A DNA stretch of 64,000 nucleotides from Azospirillum rugosum. Its GTDB lineage: Bacteria; Pseudomonadota; Alphaproteobacteria; Azospirillales; Azospirillaceae. The position numbers and the translations under genes are program-made. This document shows positions 8,557 to 17,100 of this stretch, piece after piece. The stretch is from contig NZ_JAGINP010000035.1 in NCBI RefSeq assembly GCF_017876155.1, forward strand, positions 1 to 64,000, in the 5' to 3' direction. The notes under the pieces are model-generated. The model worked only from the letters and a program-made list of their open reading frames with translations. It searched no databases and was not told the DNA's origin. Numbering within the stretch: the stretch's first letter is position 1; the number at the start of each line of letters is the position of its first letter.

Positions 8557-9117
8557 ATGGGCGAGCACATCCACGAACCGCGTTCCCACGATCAGCGTCC
8601 CCAAAGCCAACGTCCGCAGCCGCCGCGCCGCGACCGGCTGATCCAGGAGCATGTCCACGACCCGTACAAGCGGGCGGCCAAGCTGTCCGATCCGACGGTC
8701 TGCCCGCAGTGCGGCGCCGTCTACCACCACGGGCGGTGGAGCTGGGGGCTGCCTGCCGTCGATGCCGTTGAGGAGCTGTGTCAAGCCTGCCACCGCACCA
8801 ACGACGGCTACCCCGCCGGCACCCTGACGCTGTCCGGCGGCTTCGTCGCCCCGCACCGCGACGAGATCCTGGCGGCCGTCCGCCACCAGGAGAGCCTTGA
8901 GAAGGCTGAACACCCCCTGCACCGGATCATGGACATCAAAGGGCATGACGACAAAGAGGGAGGCGGTAAAGAGGAGGGCGGCATGACCGTCACGACCACG
9001 GACATTCATCTGCCCCGCCGCATCGGCGAGGCCCTGCACCGCGCCTATGGGGGCGACCTCGACCTTCACTACGACGAGGGTGCCTATTACGCCCGCGTCG
9101 ACTGGCGGCGCGACTGA
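8557..9117 (+). CDS. BCAM0308-like zinc-ribbon protein
   Basis: This 186-residue protein has a basic, Gln/Arg/His-rich N terminus and then RLIQEHVHDPYK. A zinc ribbon is formed by CPQCGAVYHHGRW and CQACHR. After a Gly/Glu/Lys-rich linker, the C-terminal end has LPRRIGEALHRAYGGDL and a YDEGAYYARVDW tail. It resembles the uncharacterised BCAM0308 family of low-oxygen loci as I remember it. Zinc or nucleic-acid binding is plausible but unproven. I chose ATG 8557, although a TTG at 8506 would extend it by 17 residues and fits the promoter spacing better. It leads a likely operon with the small 9200 gene and prs. Confidence 0.7.
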   Translation: MGEHIHEPRSHDQRPQSQRPQPPRRDRLIQEHVHDPYKRAAKLSDPTVCPQCGAVYHHGRWSWGLPAVDAVEELCQACHRTNDGYPAGTLTLSGGFVAPHRDEILAAVRHQESLEKAEHPLHRIMDIKGHDDKEGGGKEEGGMTVTTTDIHLPRRIGEALHRAYGGDLDLHYDEGAYYARVDWRRD

Positions 9118-9199
9118 ACCGGGAGGCGGACCGGACGGTCGATGCGAGGCGAAACAGAGTCACGGCTGAACGGATGGGCTGAACGGATGGGCTGAACGG

Positions 9200-9445
9200 A
9201 TGGATGGTGTCATGGATTCGTGTTTGCACCTGAGATACATCGTGGAGCGGCAGCGGGAGGCATGGACTGTGCGCATGCAGGGTGGCGACTGCGCCGGGGC
9301 CTTCCCGTCCCGGCGCGATGCCCTGAAGGCGGCGGTTCGCGATGCGGACCGCGTGTGCGATCTCGGTCATCATGTGGAAGTGTTCGCCCGCCGGGCGGAC
9401 GGCAGCCTGAAGCAGATCGCCGACCGCTCCACCGCCCGGTCATAA
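9200..9445 (+). CDS. Small hypothetical protein
   Basis: This 81-residue protein has an N-terminal strand LRYIVERQREAWTVRMQ, a helix with FPSRRDALKAAVRDADRV and a strand HVEVFARRADGSL. That beta-alpha-beta layout recalls DUF2188-type small proteins, but I cannot assign a family with confidence. It lies between the zinc-ribbon gene and prs, on the same strand, with gaps of 82 and 26 bases, so it probably belongs to their operon. The start ATG is weakly supported; ATG 9212 (MDSCLHL) is an alternative. Confidence 0.55.
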   Translation: MDGVMDSCLHLRYIVERQREAWTVRMQGGDCAGAFPSRRDALKAAVRDADRVCDLGHHVEVFARRADGSLKQIADRSTARS

Positions 9446-9471
9446 GCCGCTCCAGGTCGGAGGGGATGCCC

Positions 9472-10458
9472 ATGGAAAAGGATGGCCTCGTGCTGTTCGA
9501 TCTGGATCCGGCCTGGGGGCAGGGGGCACGGATCGCCGAGCATCTGGAGGTGCCGCTGAGCCCCCATGAGGAGCGGAGCTTCGAGGACGGCGAACTCAAG
9601 GTCCGCCCGCTGGTGGGCGTGCGCAACAAGGACGTCTACGTGGTGCAGTCCCTGCAGGGCGATGCCGAGCGCAGCGTGCACGACAAGCTGTGCCGGCTGC
9701 TGTTCTTCGCCGGCGCGGTGAAGGACGCCTCCGCGGCGCGCGTGACCGTCGTCGCCCCCTATCTGGCCTACGCGCGCAAGGACCGGCGGACCAAGCCGCG
9801 CGATCCGGTGACGCTGCGCTATCTGGCCAGCCTGATGGAGGCGGTCGGCGTGGACCGGGTCGTCACGGTCGATGTCCACAACCAGGCGGCCTTCGAGAAC
9901 GCCTTTCGATGCCGGACGGAGCACCTGGAGGCGCGCAAACTGTTCGTGGCGCATCTGGCGCCGCTGATCGGCGAGCGTGCGGTGAGCATCGTCTCCCCGG
10001 ATGTGGGCGGCGTGAAGCGCGCCGAACGGCTTCGCGAATCCCTGGAGCACGCCTTGGGTCGCGCTGTCGGTCTGGCCTTCATGGAAAAGACGCGCAGCGG
10101 CGGTGTCGTCCGCGGCGAGACGCTGGTCGGCGACGTCCGCGACCGGATGGTGGTGATCGTCGATGACCTGATCAGCACGGGCACCACCATGATGCGAGCG
10201 GCGTCGGCCAGCCGCATGGCGGGCTGCGGTCCCATCCATGTCGCCGCGACGCACGGGGTGTTCGTCGGTGGCGCCCCGGCGGTCGTTGCGTCGCCGCTCT
10301 TCGACCGGGTCGTCGTCACCGACACGCTGCCGCCGTTCCGCCTGCCGGAGAGGCTGGTGGCCCACCACGTGACCGTCCTGGGCACGGCCCCGCTGCTCGC
10401 GGAGGCCATCGTCCGCATTCACCGCGGCGGGTCCGTCAGCGAGTTGCTGGCCGACTGA
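9472..10458 (+). CDS. prs: Ribose-phosphate pyrophosphokinase
   Basis: This 328-residue enzyme makes PRPP from ribose 5-phosphate and ATP. The signature VDVHNQAAFENAF (about residues 140-152) provides the Mg-binding loop. The flexible loop has YARKDRRTKPRDP, and the PRPP loop is VIVDDLISTGTTM near residue 226. The length is slightly above the usual 310-315. GGAGGGG at 9459-9465 sits at the right distance from ATG 9472, so that start is preferred to ATG 9466. It is probably a second, condition-specific copy beside the housekeeping prs. Its last 23 bases overlap the convergent acyl-CoA synthetase gene. Confidence 0.93.
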   Translation: MEKDGLVLFDLDPAWGQGARIAEHLEVPLSPHEERSFEDGELKVRPLVGVRNKDVYVVQSLQGDAERSVHDKLCRLLFFAGAVKDASAARVTVVAPYLAYARKDRRTKPRDPVTLRYLASLMEAVGVDRVVTVDVHNQAAFENAFRCRTEHLEARKLFVAHLAPLIGERAVSIVSPDVGGVKRAERLRESLEHALGRAVGLAFMEKTRSGGVVRGETLVGDVRDRMVVIVDDLISTGTTMMRAASASRMAGCGPIHVAATHGVFVGGAPAVVASPLFDRVVVTDTLPPFRLPERLVAHHVTVLGTAPLLAEAIVRIHRGGSVSELLAD

Positions 10459-12175
10459 TCTCCCGGTCATCGCTCCCCGGCTTCTCGGGGGGCCGCTCGG
10501 GGATGAGGTCGCGTTTCAGGATTTTGCCGATCGTCGAGGTCGGCAACGCCGTGCGGAACTCGATCCGCTGCGGCTGCTCGAAGCGCGACAGGCGGTCGGC
10601 GAGGAAGGCGCGCAGTTCCGCCTCCGACAGCGTGGATCCGGGCTGCGGGACGACGAAGGCCCGGATCGTCTGCCCGCGCACCGGGTCGGGCTCGCCGACC
10701 ACGGCGGCGTCGGCGATCAGGGGGTGCCGCTTGATGACGGCCTCGACGGCGCGCGGATAGACGTGCTGCCCACCGGCAACGATCAGGTCCTTCAGCCGGT
10801 CCACGATGTGCAGGTAGCCGTCCTCGTCGAGAAAGCCGATGTCGCCGGTGTGAAGATGCCCGCCGGCCATCGCCTCGGCGGTCGCCGCCGCGTCCTTCCA
10901 GTAGCCGGCCATGACCTGCGGCCCGCTCACGCAGATCTCTCCGACGCGGCCCTGCGGCTGCGGCGTGCACCGGTCGTCCAGCGAGACGATCTCCACCATG
11001 GTCCCCGGCAGGGGCGGCCCCGCCGAGCCCGGCTTGTTCAGCCCGTCGAACGGGTTGCAGGTCACCACCGGCGAGGCTTCGGTCAGGCCGTAGCCTTCGG
11101 CCAGATAGGCCCCGGTGAGCTTCTGGAAGCGCTCCAGCAGCAGCGGCGGCAGGCTGTCGCCCCCCGACACGCACAGGCGCAGCGACGACAGGTCGTACCG
11201 GCTCAGCCGGGGAAAGCCGACGATGGCCTGGAACAGGCGCGGCACGCCGCTGAAGATGGTCGGGCGCTTGCGCTGGACGGTGTCCAGGATCTCGCGCACG
11301 TCCACCCGCGGCAGCAGGATCAGCTCCGCGCCCAGCGCGAGGGCGAAGTTCATCACGCCGGTCATGCCGAACACGTGGAAGAAGGGCAGCACCGCCAGCA
11401 CCCGCTCGCGGCCCGGGTCGGCCCCGGTGAACCACCGGCGGCACTGCATCGTGTTGGCGTAGAGGCCGGCGTGGGTCAGGACGGTGCCCTTGGGAACGCC
11501 GGTCGTCCCCCCGGTGTATTGCAGCACCGCGGCGTCGGCGCGCGGCTCCACCGCGACGGGCCGGGGATCGCCGCGGTTGGCGAGCAGCCGGCGGAAGGGC
11601 ACATGGCGCTCGTCCTCGGGGAAGCGCGCCACGTCCCGGCGCTTGAGCAGCGGATAGAGCCAATTTTTCGGGAAGGGCAGGGCGTCGGCCATGCGCGCCA
11701 CTACGACCGCCCGCAGGCGGCCCGGCCACCCGATCTGGGCGAGCTTGTCCCGGAACGGAACGAGGTCGAGCGTCACCAGCAGTTCGGTCTCGGAATCGTC
11801 GATCTGGTGCGCCAACTCGGCCGCCGGGGCGAGCGGGTTGAGGTTGACCACGGTGCCCCCGGCCTTGAGGATCGCGTGGAACGCGATCACCGAATAGGGG
11901 CAGTTCGGCAGCAGAAGCGCGACCTTGCAGCCCTTGCCCACACCACGGTCCTGGAGTCCGCGCGCCGCCCGGTCGATCAGCCGGGCGACCTGCCGGTAGG
12001 TCGTCCGCCTCCCGTAGAAGTCGAGGCAGGGGTGGTGGGGAAAGGCGGCGCACGCCTCGTCGACCAGGCTGTGCAGTGGCCGTTCGGGCACAGGCGTGCG
12101 CCAGTCCAGCCCCGCCGGATAGGACGCATCCCAGGGCAGGTCCCCGCGGACCGCCGGCGTGGTCGAACCGTCCAT
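10436..12175 (-). CDS. Long-chain acyl-CoA synthetase (AMP-forming)
   Basis: This 579-residue member of the ANL superfamily activates a carboxylic acid, probably a fatty acid, to its CoA ester through an acyl-AMP. Motifs are the P-loop-like YTGGTTGVPKG near residue 220, GYGLTEASPV (A5), TGDIGFLDEDGYLHIVDRLKD (A7-A8, about 450) and the catalytic lysine motif STIGKILKRDL (A10) near the end. The family and length fit FadD. It has its own promoter with a CRP/FNR-type box 75 bases upstream, and it converges on prs with a 23-base overlap. The actual chain length preference cannot be read. Confidence 0.9.
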   Translation of the reverse strand: MDGSTTPAVRGDLPWDASYPAGLDWRTPVPERPLHSLVDEACAAFPHHPCLDFYGRRTTYRQVARLIDRAARGLQDRGVGKGCKVALLLPNCPYSVIAFHAILKAGGTVVNLNPLAPAAELAHQIDDSETELLVTLDLVPFRDKLAQIGWPGRLRAVVVARMADALPFPKNWLYPLLKRRDVARFPEDERHVPFRRLLANRGDPRPVAVEPRADAAVLQYTGGTTGVPKGTVLTHAGLYANTMQCRRWFTGADPGRERVLAVLPFFHVFGMTGVMNFALALGAELILLPRVDVREILDTVQRKRPTIFSGVPRLFQAIVGFPRLSRYDLSSLRLCVSGGDSLPPLLLERFQKLTGAYLAEGYGLTEASPVVTCNPFDGLNKPGSAGPPLPGTMVEIVSLDDRCTPQPQGRVGEICVSGPQVMAGYWKDAAATAEAMAGGHLHTGDIGFLDEDGYLHIVDRLKDLIVAGGQHVYPRAVEAVIKRHPLIADAAVVGEPDPVRGQTIRAFVVPQPGSTLSEAELRAFLADRLSRFEQPQRIEFRTALPTSTIGKILKRDLIPERPPEKPGSDDREISRPATR

Positions 12176-12250
12176 GGCGCTGCTCCCATCCCAATCGACC
12201 GCAACCGGGCCAGTGTAGTGGCCAGTGTGACGCCCAATCGACGGACGGCC

Positions 12251-12264
12251 TTAACCTGCGATAA
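12251..12264 (-). promoter_or_regulatory. CRP/FNR-type box upstream of the acyl-CoA synthetase
   Basis: The 14-mer TTAACCTGCGATAA is TTAAC-N4-GATAA, one mismatch from a perfect palindrome. It lies 75 bases upstream of the ATG at 12175. The only gene it can serve is the leftward acyl-CoA synthetase, since the neighbour to the right also reads left and ends here. Confidence 0.65.
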
Positions 12265-12288
12265 GCGGCCGGAGCCGCGCCGGTGCCG

Positions 12289-12825
12289 TCACATCATGTC
12301 CTCCGCTGGCGTGTCCCCGTTGAAGGGGTTGATGCCCCGATGCCGTCGCGGCTTGCCCGTTGCGCAGTCGAGCAGGGCCGGAATGGCCGTGCGCGTTCCC
12401 GTCAACAGAATGGACACCGTGCTGCGCCGCCCGTGGACGGACAAGGTCGATCCATGCATGAGCGCATTGAGCACGTCGCGCGTGAGCGGCAGCGCAAGGT
12501 TGAACATGTCCGGCGCGGCGACCTCGACGCCGCCCCGTCCGGTCCAGCGCTCGTCGACGCTGACGGCAACGTTGTAGACGCCCCCGACGGTCAGGTCGAA
12601 GTCCGTGCGGAGGACGTGCAGTCGGACCATGCTGAAGTCGACCGTCACCGACATCGCGATGGCCGCCTCAACCTCCGGATGCCCGTCAACCCGGTATTCC
12701 GAAAAGATCAGGCAGCGGCCGGCACCGTCGCTCTCCAGGCTCCAGCCGACCACCCGGTCCCTGCCGAGGGCCAGGTCCGGAGCAAGGCACGCCGCGGTTA
12801 TCGCCAGAACAAGGATGCGCCACAT
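12289..12825 (-). CDS. Exported hypothetical protein
   Basis: This 178-residue protein begins with a signal peptide (MWRILVLAITAACLAPDLALG) that ends near residue 22. The rest is predicted to be mainly beta-strand, with two cysteines (GRCLIF and LLDCATG) that could form a disulfide. The pattern is reminiscent of the invasion-associated-locus-B type of small periplasmic proteins, but the match is weak and I do not name it. GGAGAACGGAGCG precedes ATG 12825. It follows the universal stress protein gene by 77 bases on the same strand and may be co-transcribed from the box at 13777. Confidence 0.65.
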   Translation of the reverse strand: MWRILVLAITAACLAPDLALGRDRVVGWSLESDGAGRCLIFSEYRVDGHPEVEAAIAMSVTVDFSMVRLHVLRTDFDLTVGGVYNVAVSVDERWTGRGGVEVAAPDMFNLALPLTRDVLNALMHGSTLSVHGRRSTVSILLTGTRTAIPALLDCATGKPRRHRGINPFNGDTPAEDMM

Positions 12826-12902
12826 CGCTCCGTTCTCCCTGGCCGGCTGTTCCCATCCCGCATTCCCGCCGACCGGGCGCTGGTGCAGGGGGCCGCCACG
12901 GC

Positions 12903-13703
12903 TCAATGCACCATCAGGACCGGCAGCTCGGCGGTCTCCAGCACCTGCTGCGTGGCGCCCCCCAGCGCTTGTTCGAACACACGGGCGTGGCCGTAGGCCC
13001 CCATGACGAGGAGATCCACCTCCAGCACGCGGGCCTGGGCGAGGATCGCGCCGGGGGCTTCGAACGCCGTCGCGAAGTTGATCCGCGCGTCCGCGCGGAT
13101 GTGGTGCGCCTCCAGATAGGCCAGGGCGCGGCGGTCGGGTGCGTCGTCGAACCCCGGCGGGTGCACGGTGAGCAGGATGGTCTCCTTGGCCCGGCGCAGG
13201 AACGGCAGCGCGCCGTGCAAGGCGCGGCCGGCCTCGCGGCGCTCGTTCCAGGCGACGAGCACGCGCCGCGGCTGGAACGGCCCCTCCGGCCCCGGCGGGA
13301 CGACCAGCAGCGGCGCGCTGGCGCTGAGCACCAATTGGCCGAGCGCGCGCGGGGAGAGCCCGCCTCCGTCCCCGCCGCCACGCCCCGCCACGATCAGGTC
13401 GGCGTAGCGGCTGTAGAAGGCCAGCCGCTCGGGAAGGGAGCCCTGGTCAACGACCCAGTCGCAGCTCAGGCAGGCCGCGCTGCAACGGGCGATGAAGCTC
13501 TGCTCCGCCTCGGCCGATGACATGTCCGGCGCCGGGGGGATGGCCACCGGTGCCCCGACGTACCAGGGCAGGGCGGCCTCGGTCGGGCAGTGGAGGCCGG
13601 TGATGCGCCCTCCCGTCAGGTGGGCCACCGCGATGGCCGTTTCCAGGCCGGCGCTGGAGCGCAGGTCCTTGCCGCAGGGCACGAGGATCGACGTGATGTC
13701 CAT
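12903..13703 (-). CDS. Universal stress protein, two-domain
   Basis: This 266-residue protein holds two UspA-type domains in tandem. The first begins ITSILVPCGKDLRSS. The second carries the ATP-binding pattern GAYGHARVFEQALGGATQ near the C terminus, matching G-x2-G-x9-G-x-T. Such proteins bind ATP and support survival in energy-poor, hypoxic cells. The ATG at 13703 follows a strong GGGAGGAAGG site; longer upstream frames are not needed. A perfect CRP/FNR-type palindrome lies 73 bases upstream. A second two-domain paralogue sits at 27026-27937 under a similar box. Confidence 0.9.
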   Translation of the reverse strand: MDITSILVPCGKDLRSSAGLETAIAVAHLTGGRITGLHCPTEAALPWYVGAPVAIPPAPDMSSAEAEQSFIARCSAACLSCDWVVDQGSLPERLAFYSRYADLIVAGRGGGDGGGLSPRALGQLVLSASAPLLVVPPGPEGPFQPRRVLVAWNERREAGRALHGALPFLRRAKETILLTVHPPGFDDAPDRRALAYLEAHHIRADARINFATAFEAPGAILAQARVLEVDLLVMGAYGHARVFEQALGGATQQVLETAELPVLMVH

Positions 13704-13776
13704 GATGGCCTTCCTCCCTTGGTCCCGTTTTTCTTGGGTGCGGAGGGCAGTTTCGGCGCCGTCCATGGGGCGCGCC

Positions 13777-13790
13777 TTAACCAGAGTTAA
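13777..13790 (-). promoter_or_regulatory. CRP/FNR-type box upstream of the first usp gene
   Basis: TTAACCAGAGTTAA is a perfect TTAAC-N4-GTTAA palindrome, 73 bases before the universal stress protein ATG at 13703. It is the best copy of the motif in the window. The remainder of the 321-base gap up to 14025 holds GTTACCGTAAC (13915-13925), a different palindrome that may serve the rightward lipoprotein gene. Confidence 0.7.
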
Positions 13791-14024
13791 AGCCAAGGGA
13801 AGAAAGGTGCGGCGTCGCACCGATCGGCTGGGTGTCCTTCGTGCGCGCAACAGCCTTCACCGATCCGCCCGGGCGTGCCCCGTTCGACGCGCGTTCGCTG
13901 GGATGCTGCGCGGCGTTACCGTAACTCGGGCGAACACACGCGCTTGCTACTTCACGACCGGCGCCCGGATTCGGCTGAATGGCCTGTGGATCCACCGACC
14001 AGAATCCGACCGGAGAAAACCGCC

Positions 14025-14726
14025 ATGCATTCGAAGGACACCGCCATGGGTTCGCTGCTCCGCGGCTTGGCCATTCTGACCGGCGTTTTATCCCTCGGCA
14101 CGCTGGCGGGGTGCACGTCGTCCCAATCCGTCGATAAGCCGACCAATCTGCCGGAATCCGCCAGGTTGCGTGAGGACCCCAACCAGCCGGGCGCCTGGGT
14201 CTACCGCGCTCCGAACGTCGACTTTGGAAAGTACACCCGCTTCATCGTTAATCCGGTTCAAATCTACCGTGGCCCCGACGCGGACTTTGCCGGCTTGAGC
14301 GATGCACAAGTTTACGAACTTGCGCAGCTGATGACCAGCGAGGCACGCCGTGCCCTCGGCGGTGCCAACCTGCTTGCGTCCAGCCCTGGGCCGAACACCG
14401 CGCGCATCGTCATCAAGGTCGTCCGTGTCGAACCGACCACCCCCGGGGCGGCGACTGTGTCACGCCTTCTGCCGGTCGGTGCGGTCGCCAACGTGGTCCA
14501 AGGCGCGGAAGGTGGCAGCGGCACGTTCACCGGTGCCGCGGTCCTGTCGGCCGAATTCTACGACTCCAAGACGTCGAAGCTGCTCGGCGCCGCGGTGCGT
14601 CGCTACCACCCGGCGACGTTCAACATGCAAGCGACGCTGTCGACCATGGACACGGCGCGCGCGGCCGTGCAACAGGCGGCGCAGGACCTGCTGTCAAGCC
14701 TTCAGCGCGCCCAAGCGAACCGTTGA
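14025..14726 (+). CDS. DUF3313-type lipoprotein
   Basis: This 233-residue protein has a lipoprotein signal with the lipobox LAGC (about residues 26-29), so it should be anchored to a membrane facing the periplasm. The mature part contains YTRFIVNPVQIY and LMTSEARRAL, as in DUF3313 proteins, followed by a glycine/alanine-rich segment resembling a membrane-inserting stretch. The function of the family is unknown. The ATG at 14025 follows GGAGAAAACCGCC. It heads a rightward group with the small membrane protein and the MscS channel, all concerned with the envelope. Confidence 0.75.
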   Translation: MHSKDTAMGSLLRGLAILTGVLSLGTLAGCTSSQSVDKPTNLPESARLREDPNQPGAWVYRAPNVDFGKYTRFIVNPVQIYRGPDADFAGLSDAQVYELAQLMTSEARRALGGANLLASSPGPNTARIVIKVVRVEPTTPGAATVSRLLPVGAVANVVQGAEGGSGTFTGAAVLSAEFYDSKTSKLLGAAVRRYHPATFNMQATLSTMDTARAAVQQAAQDLLSSLQRAQANR

Positions 14727-14736
14727 ACGCCCCGCC

Positions 14737-14784
14737 GAACGAGTGGTCGAACGAGTGGTCGAACGAGTGGTCGAACGAGTCGTC
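14737..14784. repeat. Four tandem 12-bp repeats
   Basis: The unit GAACGAGTGGTC is repeated four times head to tail, the last copy with GTCGTC in place of GTGGTC. It occupies the short gap between the DUF3313 lipoprotein and the next gene. Because 12 is divisible by 3, the array stays open in one frame (VERV repeats), but no start codon ties it to a protein. Confidence 0.85.
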
Positions 14785-14823
14785 GAACAGGGGGGCGAAC
14801 GGTTGAACGTGAGGCGCCAAAGC

Positions 14824-15339
14824 ATGGACGCAGACCATCGACAGCCACGCTTCGGACGGCAGAGACTGGCCCATGAGCTGGAGGAGTATGCGATCGTCGC
14901 CGCGTACCTCTGTGTCTGCTTCGGGGCCATCCTGCTCTACAAGGCTTCGGTGCTGGAGGACCATGGCGTCGTCGTCCCCTATTACGGTGTCGGCCTTGCC
15001 AAGGCGTTGATCCTCGGCAAGTTCATGCTCATCGGGCAGGCGTTCCACCTTGGCGAGCGGTACCGGGACAGGCCGCTGATTCTGGCGGTCCTCTTTCAAT
15101 CGGCCATCTTCCTGGTGGTGCTGGCCGCTTTGACGTACGGGGAGGAGCTCCTCGTCGGTGCGATGCGCGGGCGAACGGTGGCGCAATCGGTCTCCGACAT
15201 CGCCGATGGAAAATGGCAGGAGATCGCCGCGACCTGCTTCCTTCTGTGGCTGATCCTGCTGCCGTACTTCGGCGTGCGGCAGATCGGCCGGGCGCTGGGG
15301 GACGGTGTCTTGCGTCGCATGCTCTTCGGCAAGCGGTAA
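14824..15339 (+). CDS. Small integral membrane protein
   Basis: This 171-residue protein has about four transmembrane helices, at roughly residues 22-42, 58-75, 85-105 and 132-150, with a charged, histidine-containing N terminus. I do not recognise its family. The ATG at 14824 has GAGG nine bases upstream; the frame stays open further left through the tandem repeat, but without a good start. It ends 11 bases before the MscS-type gene, so the two are probably co-transcribed and may act together in the membrane. Confidence 0.65.
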   Translation: MDADHRQPRFGRQRLAHELEEYAIVAAYLCVCFGAILLYKASVLEDHGVVVPYYGVGLAKALILGKFMLIGQAFHLGERYRDRPLILAVLFQSAIFLVVLAALTYGEELLVGAMRGRTVAQSVSDIADGKWQEIAATCFLLWLILLPYFGVRQIGRALGDGVLRRMLFGKR

Positions 15340-15350
15340 GGGCGAACGGG

Positions 15351-17090
15351 ATGCTCCATGGGTGTCGCCGTCCCTTCTTTCCCGAAGTCCTTTTCGCCAA
15401 GGCCTTGCTCCTGAAGGCTTGCGCGGCGGTTCTGCTCGTCCTTGGGGGATTGTGGCTGCCGTGGGCGGCGCCCGCCACGGCCCGCGACGTCAATCCGCTC
15501 GAACCGATCGACACCTCCAGCCCGCGAAGCACGCTTCAGGGCTTCCTCGACTTCACGAACAAGGCGTCGGAATCCGCGTACGAGCGCCTGACGAGCTATC
15601 TGGCCTCGTCGGCGCTTTTCTTGTCACCGGACGAGGTTTCCGCCATCCGCGGGGCCATCCATTATCTGGAGGCGGCCGAGCGGACCCTCGACGTGAGCGC
15701 CCTGCCGCCGGCCACGGAGCGGGAGTCGGCGCGCCGGCTCGTCATCCAGCTCAAGGAGGTGCTCGATCGCATCGACGTGCCGTCCTTGCCGTCCGTTCCG
15801 GACGCGGAAGCCATGGCCAAGGGCGAGTTCAAGCGCTGGACGCTGCCCGGAACCGAGATCCGCATCACCCGGGTCGAGACGGGACCACGGTCCGGGGACT
15901 ATCTGTTCGACCCGGATACGGTCGCGCGCCTGCCGGAGTTCCACGCCAAGGTCGCGCACTTGCCCCCCAAGAGCGGGGCGACACCGGGTTGGTACGAGTT
16001 TTCCGCCTACAGGCCGAGCGGCGTCGCGCTTGTCCTCCATCGCGTCGTGCCGCCGCGCTGGATCCTGGACGTGCCCGGATGGGCCCAGGTGCGGTTGCTC
16101 GACCAGCCGGCGTGGCGCTGGGTCGGCATCGTGGCACTGCTGGCGGTCGGCCTCGCCGTCGTGCGGCTGTGTGTCCGCCTCAGCCGCTCCTGGGCCAGGC
16201 GAAGGCCGTCCGCGGCACGCTGGGCGGACGTGCTGCCGCCCCTCGGCCTCGCCATCGTGGCGCCCCTTGGCGCGTCGATCCTGGCCGACGTGCTGCGGGT
16301 GTCCGGCGACGTCTACCAAGTGCTGACGCTGTCGATGTGGGCCCTCTATTACGGGGCGCTGACCTGGGCCACGTGGGTTGCCGGAGGTGCCCTGGCCGAA
16401 AGCCTGATCTTCGTGGACCGGCTGCGCGCGGGCAGCATCGACAGCCAGCTCATCCGCATGGTCCTGCGGCTGCTGACGCTCGTCGTCGCGATCGCCATCC
16501 TCGTCGCGGGCGCCGACCAGATCGGGCTGCCCGCCTATTCGGTGGTCGCGGGCCTGGGCATCAGCGGCTTTGCCGTCGCCCTGGGCGCGCAGCAGACGCT
16601 CGCCAACCTGATCGGCTCCATCATCATCATGGTCGAGAAGCCCTTCACCATCGGGAACGCGATCAAGGTCGGCGGCCTGGAAGGGCAGGTGGAAAGCGTC
16701 GGCTTCCGCAGCACGCGCATCCGCACCTCATACAATTCCCTCGCGACCATCCCCAGCAGCCTGGTGGTGAACAGCACCATCGACAACATGGCGGTGCGCG
16801 ACTACTGCCAGATCAGCGCAACGCTGAAGCTCGCCTGCGACACGCCGGCGGCGCTGGTCGAAGATTTCGTCCAGACCATCGGGCAGGTGCTGCGCCGCCA
16901 CCCGGACGTCTCCCCGGACAGCGTTCAGGCGACCCTGTACGACGTGGGACCGCAAGGCCTGACGGTCACGCTGAACGCCTTCATCAAAGCCTCCGCCGCG
17001 GCGAGCGAACTGGCCACGCGGGAGCGGATCCTCCTGGACGTCCTGCGCCTGGCGGAATCCAAGGGGATACGGTTCGCCCCGCCGGCGTAG
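15351..17090 (+). CDS. MscS-family mechanosensitive channel
   Basis: This 579-residue protein has an N-terminal signal-like helix (about residues 17-40) and a soluble periplasmic domain of some 200 residues. At least four transmembrane helices follow, and then the MscS pore and beta domain. The pore helix is glycine/alanine-rich (VVAGLGISGFAVALGAQQ) and is followed by NLIGSIIIMVEKPFTIGN. It should open under membrane tension and release solutes on osmotic downshock. The large periplasmic part puts it with the longer MscS relatives, not the 286-residue E. coli MscS. It follows the small membrane protein by 11 bases. Confidence 0.88.
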   Translation: MLHGCRRPFFPEVLFAKALLLKACAAVLLVLGGLWLPWAAPATARDVNPLEPIDTSSPRSTLQGFLDFTNKASESAYERLTSYLASSALFLSPDEVSAIRGAIHYLEAAERTLDVSALPPATERESARRLVIQLKEVLDRIDVPSLPSVPDAEAMAKGEFKRWTLPGTEIRITRVETGPRSGDYLFDPDTVARLPEFHAKVAHLPPKSGATPGWYEFSAYRPSGVALVLHRVVPPRWILDVPGWAQVRLLDQPAWRWVGIVALLAVGLAVVRLCVRLSRSWARRRPSAARWADVLPPLGLAIVAPLGASILADVLRVSGDVYQVLTLSMWALYYGALTWATWVAGGALAESLIFVDRLRAGSIDSQLIRMVLRLLTLVVAIAILVAGADQIGLPAYSVVAGLGISGFAVALGAQQTLANLIGSIIIMVEKPFTIGNAIKVGGLEGQVESVGFRSTRIRTSYNSLATIPSSLVVNSTIDNMAVRDYCQISATLKLACDTPAALVEDFVQTIGQVLRRHPDVSPDSVQATLYDVGPQGLTVTLNAFIKASAAASELATRERILLDVLRLAESKGIRFAPPA

Positions 17091-17100
17091 GCGCCGCTCC

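Noticed and set aside
12289..12906. Longer start at 12906 for the exported hypothetical protein
   Set aside because: The upstream part has no signal peptide or ribosome site and would overlap the usp stop. ATG 12825 has both.
14737..14784. The tandem 12-bp repeats as a CRISPR array
   Set aside because: The units are contiguous with no spacers, and no cas gene is present.
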